From Gimesia chilikensis (GTDB lineage Bacteria > Planctomycetota > Planctomycetia > Planctomycetales > Planctomycetaceae): DNA of 64,000 nt. Position 1 is the first letter of the stretch; each line of letters begins with the position of its first letter. The stretch is from NCBI RefSeq assembly GCF_008329715.1, contig NZ_VTSR01000009.1, positions 62,001-126,000 on the forward strand, read 5' to 3'. The notes under the pieces were generated by a model that was given only the letters and a program-made list of their open reading frames with translations, searched no databases and was not told the origin of the DNA. The position numbers and the translations under genes are program-made. Of the stretch, positions 39,102 to 49,115 are shown in pieces.

Positions 39102-41270
39102 TCAGACCTCTTCTCGTGACTCTTCCGGCGACTCGGAGGGGTCCTCAGAATCGGAATCCATCTGATCCGATTCACCTGCGCTCTCCGTTTCTTCGTCAGA
39201 TCCGTTATCCCTGCTGTTAAACTCCTCAGCCGTCACCCCCGCTTCCAGCAGGGCCTTCGCCTCGGTCTCCGCGGATCGGCCATAGAAGAACAGAATCAGG
39301 AACAGCACCACCAGGCCGACCGGCAACAGAATATAAGGCTGAAATCCGAAGCCCACCGGCAGATACCCGAAGAGCACCGAGACTCCCGCGACTGTCAAGG
39401 CGTAAGGGATCTGGGTCAGCACGTGATCCAGATGGTCAGAACCTGATGCCGCCGACGACAGAACCGTCGTATCGGAGATGGGAGAACAGTGATCGCCAAA
39501 AATAGCGCCAGCCAGCACACCACCAATCGTCCCCAGCATCAGATGATGATTCGGATCGGCTTCATTCAGTGGCACCAGCAGACTGTACGTCAACGAGATC
39601 GACAAAGGCATCAACAGGCCCATGGTGGACCAGGAACTACCGGTTGCAAAACTGACGACGGCTGCCAGCAGAAACGTAATCGTAGGCATCCAGTTGGGTG
39701 ACAGTTTCTCAGAAAGCAGTTCCACCAGCACGCCGGCAGTATTCAGGTGCTCCTGATCACAGACGGTTGCCACCGCCCAGGCCAGTACCAGAATCAGGAT
39801 CGCCAGGAACATACTCTTGGCTCCGTTCGCCCAGGCCTCTACACATTCACTTAGCGGAAGCGATTTGGAAAGGCTGCAGCTCACGACCGCTGCAATCGAA
39901 GCCAGAAAAGAAGTAATCAACAGCACCCGGTTGGGAGAAGAATGCTCAAGGACATTCTGGAAATTGACTTTGAGTTCCGCTTGCCCTGTTTGTACCCGCT
40001 CCATGTTGAGCCGGTTGATCTCGATCGTCCCCGTCCACCAGAGTCCGATCATCGCCAGCCCCAGTAATACCGCCAGGGGGACCAGTGCATTCCGCAGCAA
40101 CTGGCGTCGTGCGAGCTCGCCACTTTCTGCGTGTCCCTCTACTTCCGTCACGTTAAACCGCCCGGGACGAACCAGCTGTCCATAAGCAATCGCCCGTGTC
40201 TCTGCTTTTAACATCGGTCCAAAATCATTCCCGATGTAAGCCACCAGCCAGACAAATGCCAGTAACTGTAACGGATAGAACCGGTAAGGCAGACTGTATA
40301 AGAAGGTCGTATAGTAGTCCCCGGTCATCCCCAGACTTGCGTAAGTATCCGCGATATATCCGATCTCGACACCAACCCAGGTGGAAATAATCGCAATTCC
40401 CGAAACGGGGGCCGCGGTTGAGTCGACCAGGAAAGCGAGCTTTTCCCGCGAGACTTTCATCCGATCGGTAAATGGTCGCATTGAACTGCCGACCAAAAGA
40501 GAATTTGCATAGTCATCAAAAAAGACAATCAGCCCCAGGAACCAGGTCATGACCTGGCTGTGCTCCCGTTTGGAAGCATAACGGGAAAGCCGGTTAACTA
40601 AAGCTGCCGTACCGCCTCCTGCTGACATCACGCCGACCATCGCTCCCAGGAACATCGTAAACATGATGATCATCATGTGTGAATAACTGGTACTGCCTGG
40701 CTCGACAATCTCATGAATCACGAACGTGTCCAGCGTATGCACGAATCCCAGAAACAGGTTTCCATGCGATAAGATGACAGCCCCCACCCAGATACTGACC
40801 AGCAAAGCGAGGATAATATTCCGAAACCAGATCGCGAGTATCACCGCAATCAAAGGAGGCAACAGACTCAGCCATTTGGAAATTCGATAAACTTCCACAG
40901 CGCCTGACCGACGCTGGTCAGGATCTACACGGATGACATCGCTGGTAATGTAGACCTTTCGATTCTCCGCGAGATCCGTTTTAAGCTCCAGCACTCCATT
41001 TTTAAAAGGCGGCAGTGCCGTGTCGACTTCATGGACCCAGAGCTCAAGACCGACAACTTTTTGAGGATGCTCAGAAAAATCGGTATCCAGGCTACCATCC
41101 AGATTAAGCGCCCGGATTGTGACCTGACTCACGGGAATATCGATCACAGCCACATTGGGGGCTTCAATCTGGTAGCGTGCCGGCTCCTGTTTGAGTGGCA
41201 CCTCCGCAATCGGTGCGGTCTGCCCCAGCAGGCTGGTGATAATAATCAGAAGTGAATGAGTCGCCGCCAT
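39102..41270 (-). CDS. NhaC-family Na+/H+ antiporter with N-terminal extracytoplasmic domain
   Basis: 722-residue polytopic membrane protein of the NhaC/ArsB-related COG1757 type: FFDDYANSLLVGSSMRPFTDRMKVSREKLAFLVDSTAAPVSG and TGSSWSTMGLLMPL-like segments in the core are characteristic. Unusually, the protein starts with a signal-like segment (HSLLIIITSLLGQTAP) and about 110 extracytoplasmic, beta-rich residues (GLELWVHEVDTALPPF, ENRKVYITSDVIRV) before the first core helix at about residue 133. The C-terminus is a long acidic Glu/Ser/Asp tail. Sodium/proton exchange is likely but malate/lactate antiport is known in relatives. GAGGGA precedes the ATG. Confidence 0.87.
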   Translation of the reverse strand: MAATHSLLIIITSLLGQTAPIAEVPLKQEPARYQIEAPNVAVIDIPVSQVTIRALNLDGSLDTDFSEHPQKVVGLELWVHEVDTALPPFKNGVLELKTDLAENRKVYITSDVIRVDPDQRRSGAVEVYRISKWLSLLPPLIAVILAIWFRNIILALLVSIWVGAVILSHGNLFLGFVHTLDTFVIHEIVEPGSTSYSHMMIIMFTMFLGAMVGVMSAGGGTAALVNRLSRYASKREHSQVMTWFLGLIVFFDDYANSLLVGSSMRPFTDRMKVSREKLAFLVDSTAAPVSGIAIISTWVGVEIGYIADTYASLGMTGDYYTTFLYSLPYRFYPLQLLAFVWLVAYIGNDFGPMLKAETRAIAYGQLVRPGRFNVTEVEGHAESGELARRQLLRNALVPLAVLLGLAMIGLWWTGTIEINRLNMERVQTGQAELKVNFQNVLEHSSPNRVLLITSFLASIAAVVSCSLSKSLPLSECVEAWANGAKSMFLAILILVLAWAVATVCDQEHLNTAGVLVELLSEKLSPNWMPTITFLLAAVVSFATGSSWSTMGLLMPLSISLTYSLLVPLNEADPNHHLMLGTIGGVLAGAIFGDHCSPISDTTVLSSAASGSDHLDHVLTQIPYALTVAGVSVLFGYLPVGFGFQPYILLPVGLVVLFLILFFYGRSAETEAKALLEAGVTAEEFNSRDNGSDEETESAGESDQMDSDSEDPSESPEESREEV

Positions 41271-41443
41271 CGTCCCTCAGGCTGCTGAGTGATTCTAGGA
41301 TTGGGACAGAGCCTGTCCGCGTCAGATCAGACGTTCCATTTCTCGTGCAAACATATTGAAACGGATCATGATCCGAACCGCAAGCGATGATTTCCAGAAA
41401 CACATGTTCGCTGCGCAATCACCGCCGACAGATGTGAAACTGG

Positions 41444-42664
41444 CTAAGCTACCGAGTTATCTGGCTTCTCAGCGGGCCAGTAAAGATGGAAGGTGACCCC
41501 GCGATCGGAGTTAGTTTCTGCAGCAATCGTAGCACCGTGCTGCGTGGCAATCCGCCAGCACTTGGACAAACCAAATCCGAGCCCTCGTCCCGCCTGTCGT
41601 GCCGAGTAAAACGGATCAAACAGGTGGATGCGTTCTTCTTCTGTCAGCCCTGCCCCCTCATCAATAACCTTTAAGTGGATGAAAGGCCCTGACTCCGTCT
41701 CAAGCGGGGAGACGCTGATCTTAATCTGCCCACCTGCTTCCATCGCCTGCAGACTGTTCAACAGCAGATTACTCAACACGACTTTCCACTGTGTTTCATC
41801 TGCGTACAGGGACAGCGACTCAGCAATGTTGACCTCTAGCTGTACTTTCCCTTGATTGATTTCTTCCTGTAAGCTTACGAGCACGTCATCAATGGTTTGT
41901 GAGAGCGACAATGTTTCAGGTCGGGGAGCAGGCGGGCGGGCGAACAACATCGCATCACCGATCATATCCCTGACCCGGTAAGCCTGTCCGCCAATTGTCG
42001 ACAGGGCCTGCCGACGTTCGGGGTCAGTCTCTGACTTGAGCAGCATCTGCACCCGCCCGACGATGGTCGCTACGGGGTTATTGATTTCATGTCCGGCCCC
42101 GGCGGCAAATTCCGCCATCGCTTCCAGCTTATCAGCATCAGGGATAATCCATTCCGCTGTGGATGCCACCTGCCTTGAACCAGATTCTCCCTGCAGCAAG
42201 GCCTGATTCAATACGCGCTGACTCACATCCAGCAATTCAGAAACCAGAAGATCAAACCCGTCGCTCAGACTGGGAGTAAATAGAAACAGGCCCAGCATCG
42301 TTTCCCGATGACAGGCCTGATAATAAGCGCGTGCAGGATGATCCGAAATTTCGGCAAAAGAATGAGCCTCATTCATCAAAGAGTGCAGCCGTTCTTCGCG
42401 GGAAGTCCCGGGAAGTACGGGAACAGTCTCACGATGCACACAAGAGGCTTCCTGCGCTGAAGCATGCAGCACAGCAGCTGAAAACTGAGAGGGCTCTGAT
42501 TTCAGAACCCCCAGATAAACGGCAGCAGAACCTGTTGCTTCACACCAGACTGAAGCGAGTTCACAAATGGTCGATCCCAGTGAGCGCGTGGGGATCAATG
42601 ACCAGAGACGTCGATAGATGACAGCCGGTAAGTGAGTCTCTACGCTACCGGTCTCGCTCGACAT
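41444..42664 (-). CDS. Sensor histidine kinase, soluble
   Basis: 406 residues, no membrane segment. The first ~170 residues look like a GAF-type sensing domain (AVYLGVLKSEPSQFSAAVLH). The HisKA region has the phospho-acceptor in FAAGAGHEINNPVATIVGRV. The ATPase domain shows the N box NLLLNSLQAM, G1 DEGAGL, F box LFDPFYS and G2 GRGLGFGLSK. It should sense a cytoplasmic signal and phosphorylate the regulator encoded 74 bases upstream. GGAG lies seven bases before the ATG. The signal is unknown. Confidence 0.92.
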   Translation of the reverse strand: MSSETGSVETHLPAVIYRRLWSLIPTRSLGSTICELASVWCEATGSAAVYLGVLKSEPSQFSAAVLHASAQEASCVHRETVPVLPGTSREERLHSLMNEAHSFAEISDHPARAYYQACHRETMLGLFLFTPSLSDGFDLLVSELLDVSQRVLNQALLQGESGSRQVASTAEWIIPDADKLEAMAEFAAGAGHEINNPVATIVGRVQMLLKSETDPERRQALSTIGGQAYRVRDMIGDAMLFARPPAPRPETLSLSQTIDDVLVSLQEEINQGKVQLEVNIAESLSLYADETQWKVVLSNLLLNSLQAMEAGGQIKISVSPLETESGPFIHLKVIDEGAGLTEEERIHLFDPFYSARQAGRGLGFGLSKCWRIATQHGATIAAETNSDRGVTFHLYWPAEKPDNSVA

Positions 42665-42738
42665 CTGACACTCCCTGCAGCAGTCTCCACGACGACCGGA
42701 CGTTTTCCGATCGCCATGAAACCGATGACTGCCCTGGT

Positions 42739-43329
42739 TCAGGCAGTGTGAACAGACTCCAGGTTCAACAGTGTGCAGACCCGATCTGCCAGTTGCTCAA
42801 CTTCAAACGGCTTCTGCATGAAGTCGTTGGCGCCGGCTGCTTTCAGATCATCAATCTTGTCTGCTTCGACCATACCACTGATACAGATGATTTTCACATC
42901 GTCCATGGATGAATCACTGCGGACCCGCTGACAGACTTCTTTACCGTTAATATCGGGCAGCATCACGTCCAGAATAATGATGTCCGGATGATATTCTTTG
43001 ACCATCATCCCTGCATCGAAGCCGTTGTTGGCAACACGAATTTCGAAGCGTGAATCGGCTTCCAGAACGTCGCGAATCAACTCTACCAACTCTTCATCGT
43101 CGTCCACAATTAAAGCTTTGCGCTTCCCACTTTCCAGGGCATCAGTGGGAATTCCGTTGTCCTTCATGAACTTGAACAGAACATCGCGCGGAATACGTCG
43201 AAAACGAGAACCGGGTACCCGAAATCCCTTTAATTGGCCAGAATCAAAACAGCGAATAATCGTTTGTTGACTCACTTTGCAAATCTTTGCGGCTTCGCCT
43301 GTGGTAAAGACCGTTTTCATATTGCTCAT
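42739..43329 (-). CDS. Response regulator with N-terminal excisionase-type HTH and C-terminal receiver
   Basis: 196 residues. The N-terminal ~55 residues are a MerR/excisionase-like DNA-binding domain (TTGEAAKICKVSQQTIIRCF, then GFRVPGSRFRRIP). The receiver follows: the acidic pocket IVDDDEELVEL, the phospho-acceptor Asp in DIIILDVMLPDINGKEV, the Thr/Ser position CISGM and the Lys in DFMQKPF. In most regulators the receiver comes first, so the order is reversed. ATGs at 43329 and 43320 are both possible; 43329 is nearer to AAAGGA. It is probably co-transcribed with the kinase. Confidence 0.9.
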   Translation of the reverse strand: MSNMKTVFTTGEAAKICKVSQQTIIRCFDSGQLKGFRVPGSRFRRIPRDVLFKFMKDNGIPTDALESGKRKALIVDDDEELVELIRDVLEADSRFEIRVANNGFDAGMMVKEYHPDIIILDVMLPDINGKEVCQRVRSDSSMDDVKIICISGMVEADKIDDLKAAGANDFMQKPFEVEQLADRVCTLLNLESVHTA

Positions 43330-43886
43330 CCATCCTTTGAAGACCCGACCCTGTTGAGCGGGAATGACCAAGCGCTGTAAGGTTATTACGACATGCAATA
43401 ACCGAGCCCCTGCGCAGGTGCCCCAGTGACCCGTTCACTGATCAACCTGCCTGAAACTGACATCTCCATAATCAGCCTCTTATCTATTCACTTGAATCCA
43501 GTCAACTGAATTCAGGTAAAGCGATAAAAAACCGCATCCTCCAAGGTGCAGTTCTGTGGCCCGTCACTTGCCAAACGCTACTGATTGGCCAGACGTCACA
43601 GGTATCCCACATGGATCCAAACGCCAAAACTTTCAATACCGCTTGACTTTACCAGTATTATCAATAATTCCGATTGTATCTATTCTGACGATTTGGTCAA
43701 CACGCATTCGCTCGGTTGACCAATTTATTGAAATAAACATGTACAAAACATGAACTTAGAGAAAGTCGAGCAAGCTGAAAGCGCACTATTTTAACGACGA
43801 GTAAGTCAGACAGTTAAGCAGCGCGCAGCACAGAACTGACGCATTCACAATGAGTTATGAGAATAATTCTTCCAGAACGGAAAATT
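43330..43886. other. Intergenic region, regulator leader and promoter
   Basis: 557 bases between mnmG and the regulator gene, both minus strand. The promoter/operator listed next leaves a leader of about 335 bases. No gene is supported; the 65-residue frame at 43556-43753 covers the promoter and has no ribosome site. Confidence 0.55.
43673..43723 (-). promoter_or_regulatory. Promoter with palindromic operator for the two-component pair
   Basis: On the minus strand TTGACC (43700-43695), 16 bases, TACAAT (43678-43673). The -35 lies inside one arm of a perfect inverted repeat, TTGGTCAAC (43693-43701) and GTTGACCAA (43715-43723), separated by 13 bases. A dimeric regulator could bind here, for instance the response regulator itself. 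Confidence 0.6.
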
Positions 43887-45719
43887 TCAGGTCGCCATAC
43901 GGCTGCTGCTATTGAGATACAGCACCAGAACCGTCAGATCAGCGGGAGTCACTCCACTGATCCTTCCTGCCTGTCCAATGTTACGCGGCTTGACACGACT
44001 CAGCTTCTCTTTGGCCTCATTTCTCAGATTGGGGACCAGCTGATAGTCAATATGGTCAGGTATGTGCAGTGTCTCTACGTTCTTCTGCTTTTCAATTTCT
44101 GCAGTCTGACGACGGATATAACCAGCGTATTGGACCTCAATCAGCGTCTGTTCGATGGCTCTCTCCGAAAGTGGCATCTCTTTGAGGGCCGGAGCAATTT
44201 CACAGATTTCTTCCCAGCCTGTGTCCTGTCGACGCAGCCATTCCTCCAGCGTGTTCCCCTGGTAACGGGTTCCCTGAATGAACTGTTTGACCTGGTCAAT
44301 CTCGGCTTCATACGCCTGGTACTTCTGCCAGCGTTCATCATCGACCGAGCCTACTTTACGCCCCAGCGGTGTCATCCGGCGGTCTGCATTATCCTGTCGG
44401 AGCAGCAGTCGAAACTCGGCCCGTGAAGTAAACATTCGGTAAGGCTCATCGACACCTTTCGTCACCAGGTCATCAATCAGCACACCCAGGTAGGCCTGGT
44501 TCCGATCCAGAATCAGGTCTTCTTTACCAGCCAGCTTCAAAGCTGCATTCAAACCGGCCAGCAACCCCTGCCCGGCTGCCTCTTCATAGCCCGTCGTTCC
44601 ATTTAACTGACCAGCGAAGTAGAGACCGGAAACCCGTTTCGTCTCCAGCGTCGGCTTGAGCTGCGTTGGGGTCGCGAAGTCATATTCGACTGCGTAGCCG
44701 TAGCGCATGATCTCGGTCTGCTCCAGTCCCCGAATCGAATGGATCATCTTGTCCTGCACATCACGAGGCAGACTGGTGGAGATCCCATTACAGTAATATT
44801 CGTTGGTGTAACGTCCTTCCGGCTCCAGAAAGATCTGATGAGAATTCCGCTCCGCGAACCGGACAACCTTATCTTCGATCGATGGACAATAACGCGGACC
44901 AGTCGAATTAATCTGCCCCGAATACATGGGCGCGCGGTGCAGATTCTCGTTGATCAACTGATGCACATAGTCGTTGGTTTCTGTCAGATAGCAGGGCATC
45001 TGCGGCTGTGTCAGCTTCTCTGTCAGATAAGAGAACGGCTGTGGCGCTTCATCACCGGGCTGTTCTTCCAGCACCGAGAAATCAATGGTCCTTCCATTCA
45101 GACGGGCGGGAGTTCCTGTTTTGAATCGCTGCAGTTCAAAGCCAAGCTGGGCCAGGCTGTCAGACAGAGTTCCCGTGGTCCCTTCTCCGGCGCGGCCCCC
45201 TTTGGTTTTCGCTTCTCCGGTATGCATAATCGCCTGCAGAAAGGTTCCCGTCGTCAGGATTACGGCTCGCGCTCGATAACAGGCATCGCCGTGTACCAGC
45301 ACTCCGGTAACCTGATCCTGTTCCACAATCAGACTTTTGACCATCTCCTGGCGTAGCGCCAGATTGTCCTGCTGCTCGACTTTCCATTTCATGCAGAACT
45401 GATAAGCCTTTTTATCAGCCTGGGCCCGGGGACTGTGCATTGCCGGCCCTTTGGAACGATTCAGCATCCGAAACTGGATCCCGGTCTCGTCAATCACCCG
45501 CCCCATTTCGCCACCCAGCGCATCGATCTCACGCACGATCTGTCCCTTGGCGACTCCACCAATGGCGGGATTGCAGCTCATCTGACCTACGGTGTCGCAG
45601 TTCATGGTTAACAGAGCCGTTTTCGCTCCCAACCGGGCCGCAGCCAGAGCGGCTTCGCAACCGGCGTGGCCGGCACCGACAACAACGACATCATAATCAT
45701 ACGTGACAGAGTAACTCAT
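43887..45719 (-). CDS. mnmG: tRNA uridine-5-carboxymethylaminomethyl modification enzyme
   Basis: FAD-dependent enzyme (GidA) that, with MnmE, modifies the wobble uridine of certain tRNAs. At 610 residues it is full length. Motifs are [22 protein letters not shown], the [20 protein letters not shown] signature, [32 protein letters not shown], and ASGQ-type [18 protein letters not shown] regions towards the C-terminus. MnmE is not in the window. Its start is 39 bases after the ruvB stop, which supports co-transcription. Confidence 0.96.
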   Translation of the reverse strand: MSYSVTYDYDVVVVGAGHAGCEAALAAARLGAKTALLTMNCDTVGQMSCNPAIGGVAKGQIVREIDALGGEMGRVIDETGIQFRMLNRSKGPAMHSPRAQADKKAYQFCMKWKVEQQDNLALRQEMVKSLIVEQDQVTGVLVHGDACYRARAVILTTGTFLQAIMHTGEAKTKGGRAGEGTTGTLSDSLAQLGFELQRFKTGTPARLNGRTIDFSVLEEQPGDEAPQPFSYLTEKLTQPQMPCYLTETNDYVHQLINENLHRAPMYSGQINSTGPRYCPSIEDKVVRFAERNSHQIFLEPEGRYTNEYYCNGISTSLPRDVQDKMIHSIRGLEQTEIMRYGYAVEYDFATPTQLKPTLETKRVSGLYFAGQLNGTTGYEEAAGQGLLAGLNAALKLAGKEDLILDRNQAYLGVLIDDLVTKGVDEPYRMFTSRAEFRLLLRQDNADRRMTPLGRKVGSVDDERWQKYQAYEAEIDQVKQFIQGTRYQGNTLEEWLRRQDTGWEEICEIAPALKEMPLSERAIEQTLIEVQYAGYIRRQTAEIEKQKNVETLHIPDHIDYQLVPNLRNEAKEKLSRVKPRNIGQAGRISGVTPADLTVLVLYLNSSSRMAT

Positions 45720-45758
45720 GGTTCTTCTTTGCAGTTCAGAGACGCCTGGCGTGCTAAC

Positions 45759-46829
45759 TTATCGAAACAGGGGACCCGCATCGGGGGGGTTGAGCTTCAA
45801 ATGCTCCAATGCCGCCATCGTGACGATTCGCCCACGGGGGGAACGCTGAATGAAACCGGAACGCAGTAGAAACGGCTCGACTTCATCTTCCAGCGTATCA
45901 GCCGGGATATTCAGACTGTGTCCCAGCGCCTGGACTCCTGCAGGCCCGCCGGAAAATGTCTTGATCAGAGTTTCCAGATATCGGCGGTCCTGGCGTTCCA
46001 GACCAATCTGATCGATTTCCAGCATGTCAAATGCCCGCTTGACGACTTCATTGGTAATATTACCATCTGCCTTGCTCGTCGCAAAGTCCCGCGCCCAGCG
46101 TAACAGGTTATTTGCCTTACGTGGGGTGCCTCGGCTGCGGCGGGCAATTTCAAAAGCAGCATCGTCAGTGATCGGTGTTCTGAGTTTGCGGGCATTCCGC
46201 CGCACAATTTCGATCAGATCCTGGTCCTCATAAAAATCGAGGTGCTCGCGACGGACAAAGCGATCCCGCAAAGGCGCGGTCAACATACCGCTCCGTGTCG
46301 TCGCACCAATGACGGTGAACTTCTGCAGTTTCATATTCACCGTCCGGGCATTCAATCCTTCACCCAGGGTGATATCGACCCGAAAATCTTCCATGGCCGG
46401 ATAAATAAATTCTTCCACGGTCGCCGGCATTCGGTGAATTTCATCAATAAACAGGAACGAGCCGTGGCTGGCATTAGTCAGGTAAGGCAGCAGGTCTTTG
46501 GGGGCACTGAGTGCAGGACCAGACGTGATCTGCAGTTCGGTTCCCAGTTCGCGAGGCAATACGGAGGCCAGGGTCGTCTTTCCCAGACCAGGCGGACCAT
46601 CCAGCAGCAAATGCCCCAGCGGCTCATTCCGCTTTCGGGTCGCATCCAGGAAGACCTCCAGGCGTTCTACGACCTGTCGCTGACCGACCACTTCACTTAA
46701 GCGTTGGGGCCTGAGTTCGTCATCGTATTCAGGATCATCAGCCAGATAGCCGGAATTCCAGCCCCCGCCACCGCCGGAAAAATCATCTTCCGGCTCGTCT
46801 TCCCCTCTAATTACAGGCTCACGAACCAT
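45759..46829 (-). CDS. ruvB: Holliday junction helicase RuvB
   Basis: AAA+ motor for branch migration, 356 residues. It contains [13 protein letters not shown], Walker [12 protein letters not shown], Walker [10 protein letters not shown], sensor [10 protein letters not shown], the arginine finger region APLRDRF, and the C-terminal winged helix ending in [12 protein letters not shown]. The N-terminus at MVREPVIRG has an acidic glycine-rich linker (DFSGGGGGW) that is longer than usual. The frame is open back to a GTG at 46961, which would add 44 unlike residues, so the start is uncertain. ruvA and ruvC are not nearby. Confidence 0.93.
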   Translation of the reverse strand: MVREPVIRGEDEPEDDFSGGGGGWNSGYLADDPEYDDELRPQRLSEVVGQRQVVERLEVFLDATRKRNEPLGHLLLDGPPGLGKTTLASVLPRELGTELQITSGPALSAPKDLLPYLTNASHGSFLFIDEIHRMPATVEEFIYPAMEDFRVDITLGEGLNARTVNMKLQKFTVIGATTRSGMLTAPLRDRFVRREHLDFYEDQDLIEIVRRNARKLRTPITDDAAFEIARRSRGTPRKANNLLRWARDFATSKADGNITNEVVKRAFDMLEIDQIGLERQDRRYLETLIKTFSGGPAGVQALGHSLNIPADTLEDEVEPFLLRSGFIQRSPRGRIVTMAALEHLKLNPPDAGPLFR

Positions 46830-46974
46830 AGTTTCGACCAGGACATTATGTATATCATCCGGAGGCCCCACGACCTCTGCAAATCGGCTGGTATCATAGC
46901 AGACAGACTCCCCTGACGTAAAACCCAGACAGGTCGGCTCTGGAGAATTCTGACAGCTCACAGGTCGAAAAAGT

Positions 46975-48012
46975 TCACGGTGAGTGTGTAATCTGCGCGT
47001 AGGCTACCGCTTTGACCAGTAATACATAAGAGTAAAAGAAGACCGTCGCCGGAAGGCTCAGCAGAATGGCTCCTCCCAGCACTGCCTCAAATGGTAGTTC
47101 CAGCGAATACACCAGCAGAAACGAGATCCCAAATAATGCTGCGACTCCCAGCAGAACCAGCCCAAACCACGAAAGAAATATCAGAAACAATGTCAGCAGA
47201 TTTCCTTTAGTCACTTCAACCGACTTGCCAAAAGCATCGACCCCGGGCAGGTCTCGGTCTACCAGCAGATAGGGATAAGGCCAGAACATCAGCGCCAGTA
47301 CATATCCCAGCAACGCAAAAATCAGATTGGCAAAGAAGATGAGTCCCTGAAACAGGATTGTGCAGAGAACCATCCGGCCGACAAAAGGTCTGCCCGCGAA
47401 CAAGTCCCCCATGACGGGCTGATGATCCCGCGCCACTTTCAGAAACAGGAGCACTTTTCCCAGCTCACAGTAAGCGGCACCATAGAGCGTCACAATAACC
47501 AGGATCAGCCCCAGAAATGCCACACTCAATACCATCAGGGGCCCTTCCGGCATCACCGACTCCAGTCCCATACAGACTAGAAGAAACACTCCCAGGAGCA
47601 GCCCTGCAAAGCAGGCAAACAGAATATTAGCCAGTAGAGGACCGAGGAGACAAAGGCCCGGATACTCCCAGAACAACTGCCAGGAACGGTTCAGGACCTG
47701 CCCGACTTTGATTGACTGATACTCGTCTGTTGTTAATGTTTTCCGGCTGAGAATCTCTCCACATTCGATACACGCGTCATCGGATTTGAGGTTCACAGCC
47801 CCGCACATGGGGCATTCCACAGTCTCAGCGGCAGGCTGCCGAAGGGGAGGTTCCTCGAAGAAATCGTCGTAGACGTCAGCAGCCAAAGAGTCATCGGGAC
47901 GCGGAACGGAAATTGTTTCAGTGCACTGAGGACATCGTGCCAGGCTTCCCGCCTTATCGTCAGGAGCAGACAATACTTTCTGGCAAAACGGGCACTCAAA
48001 CTCAATCGTCAA
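46975..48012 (-). CDS. Zinc-ribbon membrane protein, paralogue of 48062-49075
   Basis: 345 residues. Two short zinc ribbons come first: [24 protein letters not shown] (MJ0042-like pattern, four Cys) and [19 protein letters not shown]. Five or six hydrophobic segments follow from about residue 115, similar to DUF975-like or glycerophosphodiester-associated membrane domains, including [20 protein letters not shown]. Function unknown; the ribbons may be folded treble-clef-like sensors or protein contacts. It follows its paralogue by 49 bases. The order of transcription is 48062-49075 first, then this gene, then ruvB. Confidence 0.8.
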   Translation of the reverse strand: MTIEFECPFCQKVLSAPDDKAGSLARCPQCTETISVPRPDDSLAADVYDDFFEEPPLRQPAAETVECPMCGAVNLKSDDACIECGEILSRKTLTTDEYQSIKVGQVLNRSWQLFWEYPGLCLLGPLLANILFACFAGLLLGVFLLVCMGLESVMPEGPLMVLSVAFLGLILVIVTLYGAAYCELGKVLLFLKVARDHQPVMGDLFAGRPFVGRMVLCTILFQGLIFFANLIFALLGYVLALMFWPYPYLLVDRDLPGVDAFGKSVEVTKGNLLTLFLIFLSWFGLVLLGVAALFGISFLLVYSLELPFEAVLGGAILLSLPATVFFYSYVLLVKAVAYAQITHSP

Positions 48013-48061
48013 CGAATCAGGACTTTCTCAGCTGTTCTAACCGCGTTTCAGCAACCATCGA

Positions 48062-49075
48062 TTACTGGTTAGTCATTTCGGCGTAGGCGACCGTTTGAAG
48101 CATGTAAGTGAAGGGGACAATCAAGATCAAACCGACGAACAAAGTCACAAGCCCCCCGACCGCCGTGATCAAGAAGCTTAAAATGGACAGCCCGAGGAAA
48201 TTCAACTTGTTCCCGGCCATGACTTCTTTTGCCTTTTTAAATGACTCAATCCCCGGCAGATCCCGATCGATCAGGATAAACGAGTAAGGCCAGAACATCA
48301 GCGACAGAATGATTCCGGGAATGATCAGAGCGACGAATCCCAGCGTGACTACCAGTCCGTAAACGATACTGCAGAGAATCATCCGCCCCAGAAACGGACC
48401 TCCACTGAAGAGTTCATTGAATTCAGGGTTCTCCCCGCGGGCCAGTTGCAGGAAGACCCTCTGCCCTCCCAACTGAAAATAAAACATGACACAGTAGGTC
48501 ATAAAATTCTGCATGAGCGCCAGTACCACAACTGCCACCATCGTACCTTCTCCGCGTCCCCCTCCCTGCAGGACCGCATTCTGGACGATCTGCATGAAAA
48601 TTCCGATGACCATGGAAGCCACAAAATAAATACTCCCGGCGACCAGAGGAATGGCAATGACCATTCCGAGATTGGCTTTATAAAGCTCCCAGGCGCGGGA
48701 GAATGTGTCATTGATGCTGAAGATCCGGGGTTCCCATCCACCTCGACCAGAGCCAGTCGTTGCTTTCAGGGTCTCGCCGCAGTAGTCACATTTCGCAGCG
48801 CCTGCAGGGACCGATTCACCACACATGGGGCAAACCTGCTGACCACCGGCGAGAAAACTCTGTTCCTCACTGACAGTCTGCTCTCCCAGAAAGCTGGACT
48901 CCTCCGGGACAGGGGCATCAAACTCACCAAAACCATCGTCAGCACTGACATCTGCTGTCGGCGCCGGTACAGTCACCGCTTCGCCGCACTGGGGACATTT
49001 TGCTCTGCGGCCAGCTTTGTCATCTGAAGTTTTGAGAACCTTGTTACAGTGTGAGCAACTGAATTCGATCGTCAA
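48062..49075 (-). CDS. Zinc-ribbon membrane protein, paralogue of 46975-48012
   Basis: 337 residues with the same plan as its downstream neighbour: a first ribbon CSHCNKVLKTSDDKAGRRAKCPQC, an acidic linker, a second ribbon CPMCGESVPAGAAKCDYCG, then six hydrophobic segments with the shared block WPYSFILIDRDLPGIESFKK (compare [20 protein letters not shown]). The two genes are clearly a tandem duplication. The protein is predicted to be in the inner membrane with the ribbons in the cytoplasm. It follows the yebC-like gene by 40 bases. I do not recognise a function. Confidence 0.8.
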   Translation of the reverse strand: MTIEFSCSHCNKVLKTSDDKAGRRAKCPQCGEAVTVPAPTADVSADDGFGEFDAPVPEESSFLGEQTVSEEQSFLAGGQQVCPMCGESVPAGAAKCDYCGETLKATTGSGRGGWEPRIFSINDTFSRAWELYKANLGMVIAIPLVAGSIYFVASMVIGIFMQIVQNAVLQGGGRGEGTMVAVVVLALMQNFMTYCVMFYFQLGGQRVFLQLARGENPEFNELFSGGPFLGRMILCSIVYGLVVTLGFVALIIPGIILSLMFWPYSFILIDRDLPGIESFKKAKEVMAGNKLNFLGLSILSFLITAVGGLVTLFVGLILIVPFTYMLQTVAYAEMTNQ

Positions 49076-49115
49076 GCCGCTGTCCCCCTCAAAATCAGGA
49101 TGTCAATGTTGTCAG

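Noticed and set aside
46829..46961. Extension of ruvB to a GTG at 46961
   Set aside because: The additional 44 residues do not resemble RuvB, although the GTG would give a tight 13-base junction; left as uncertain.
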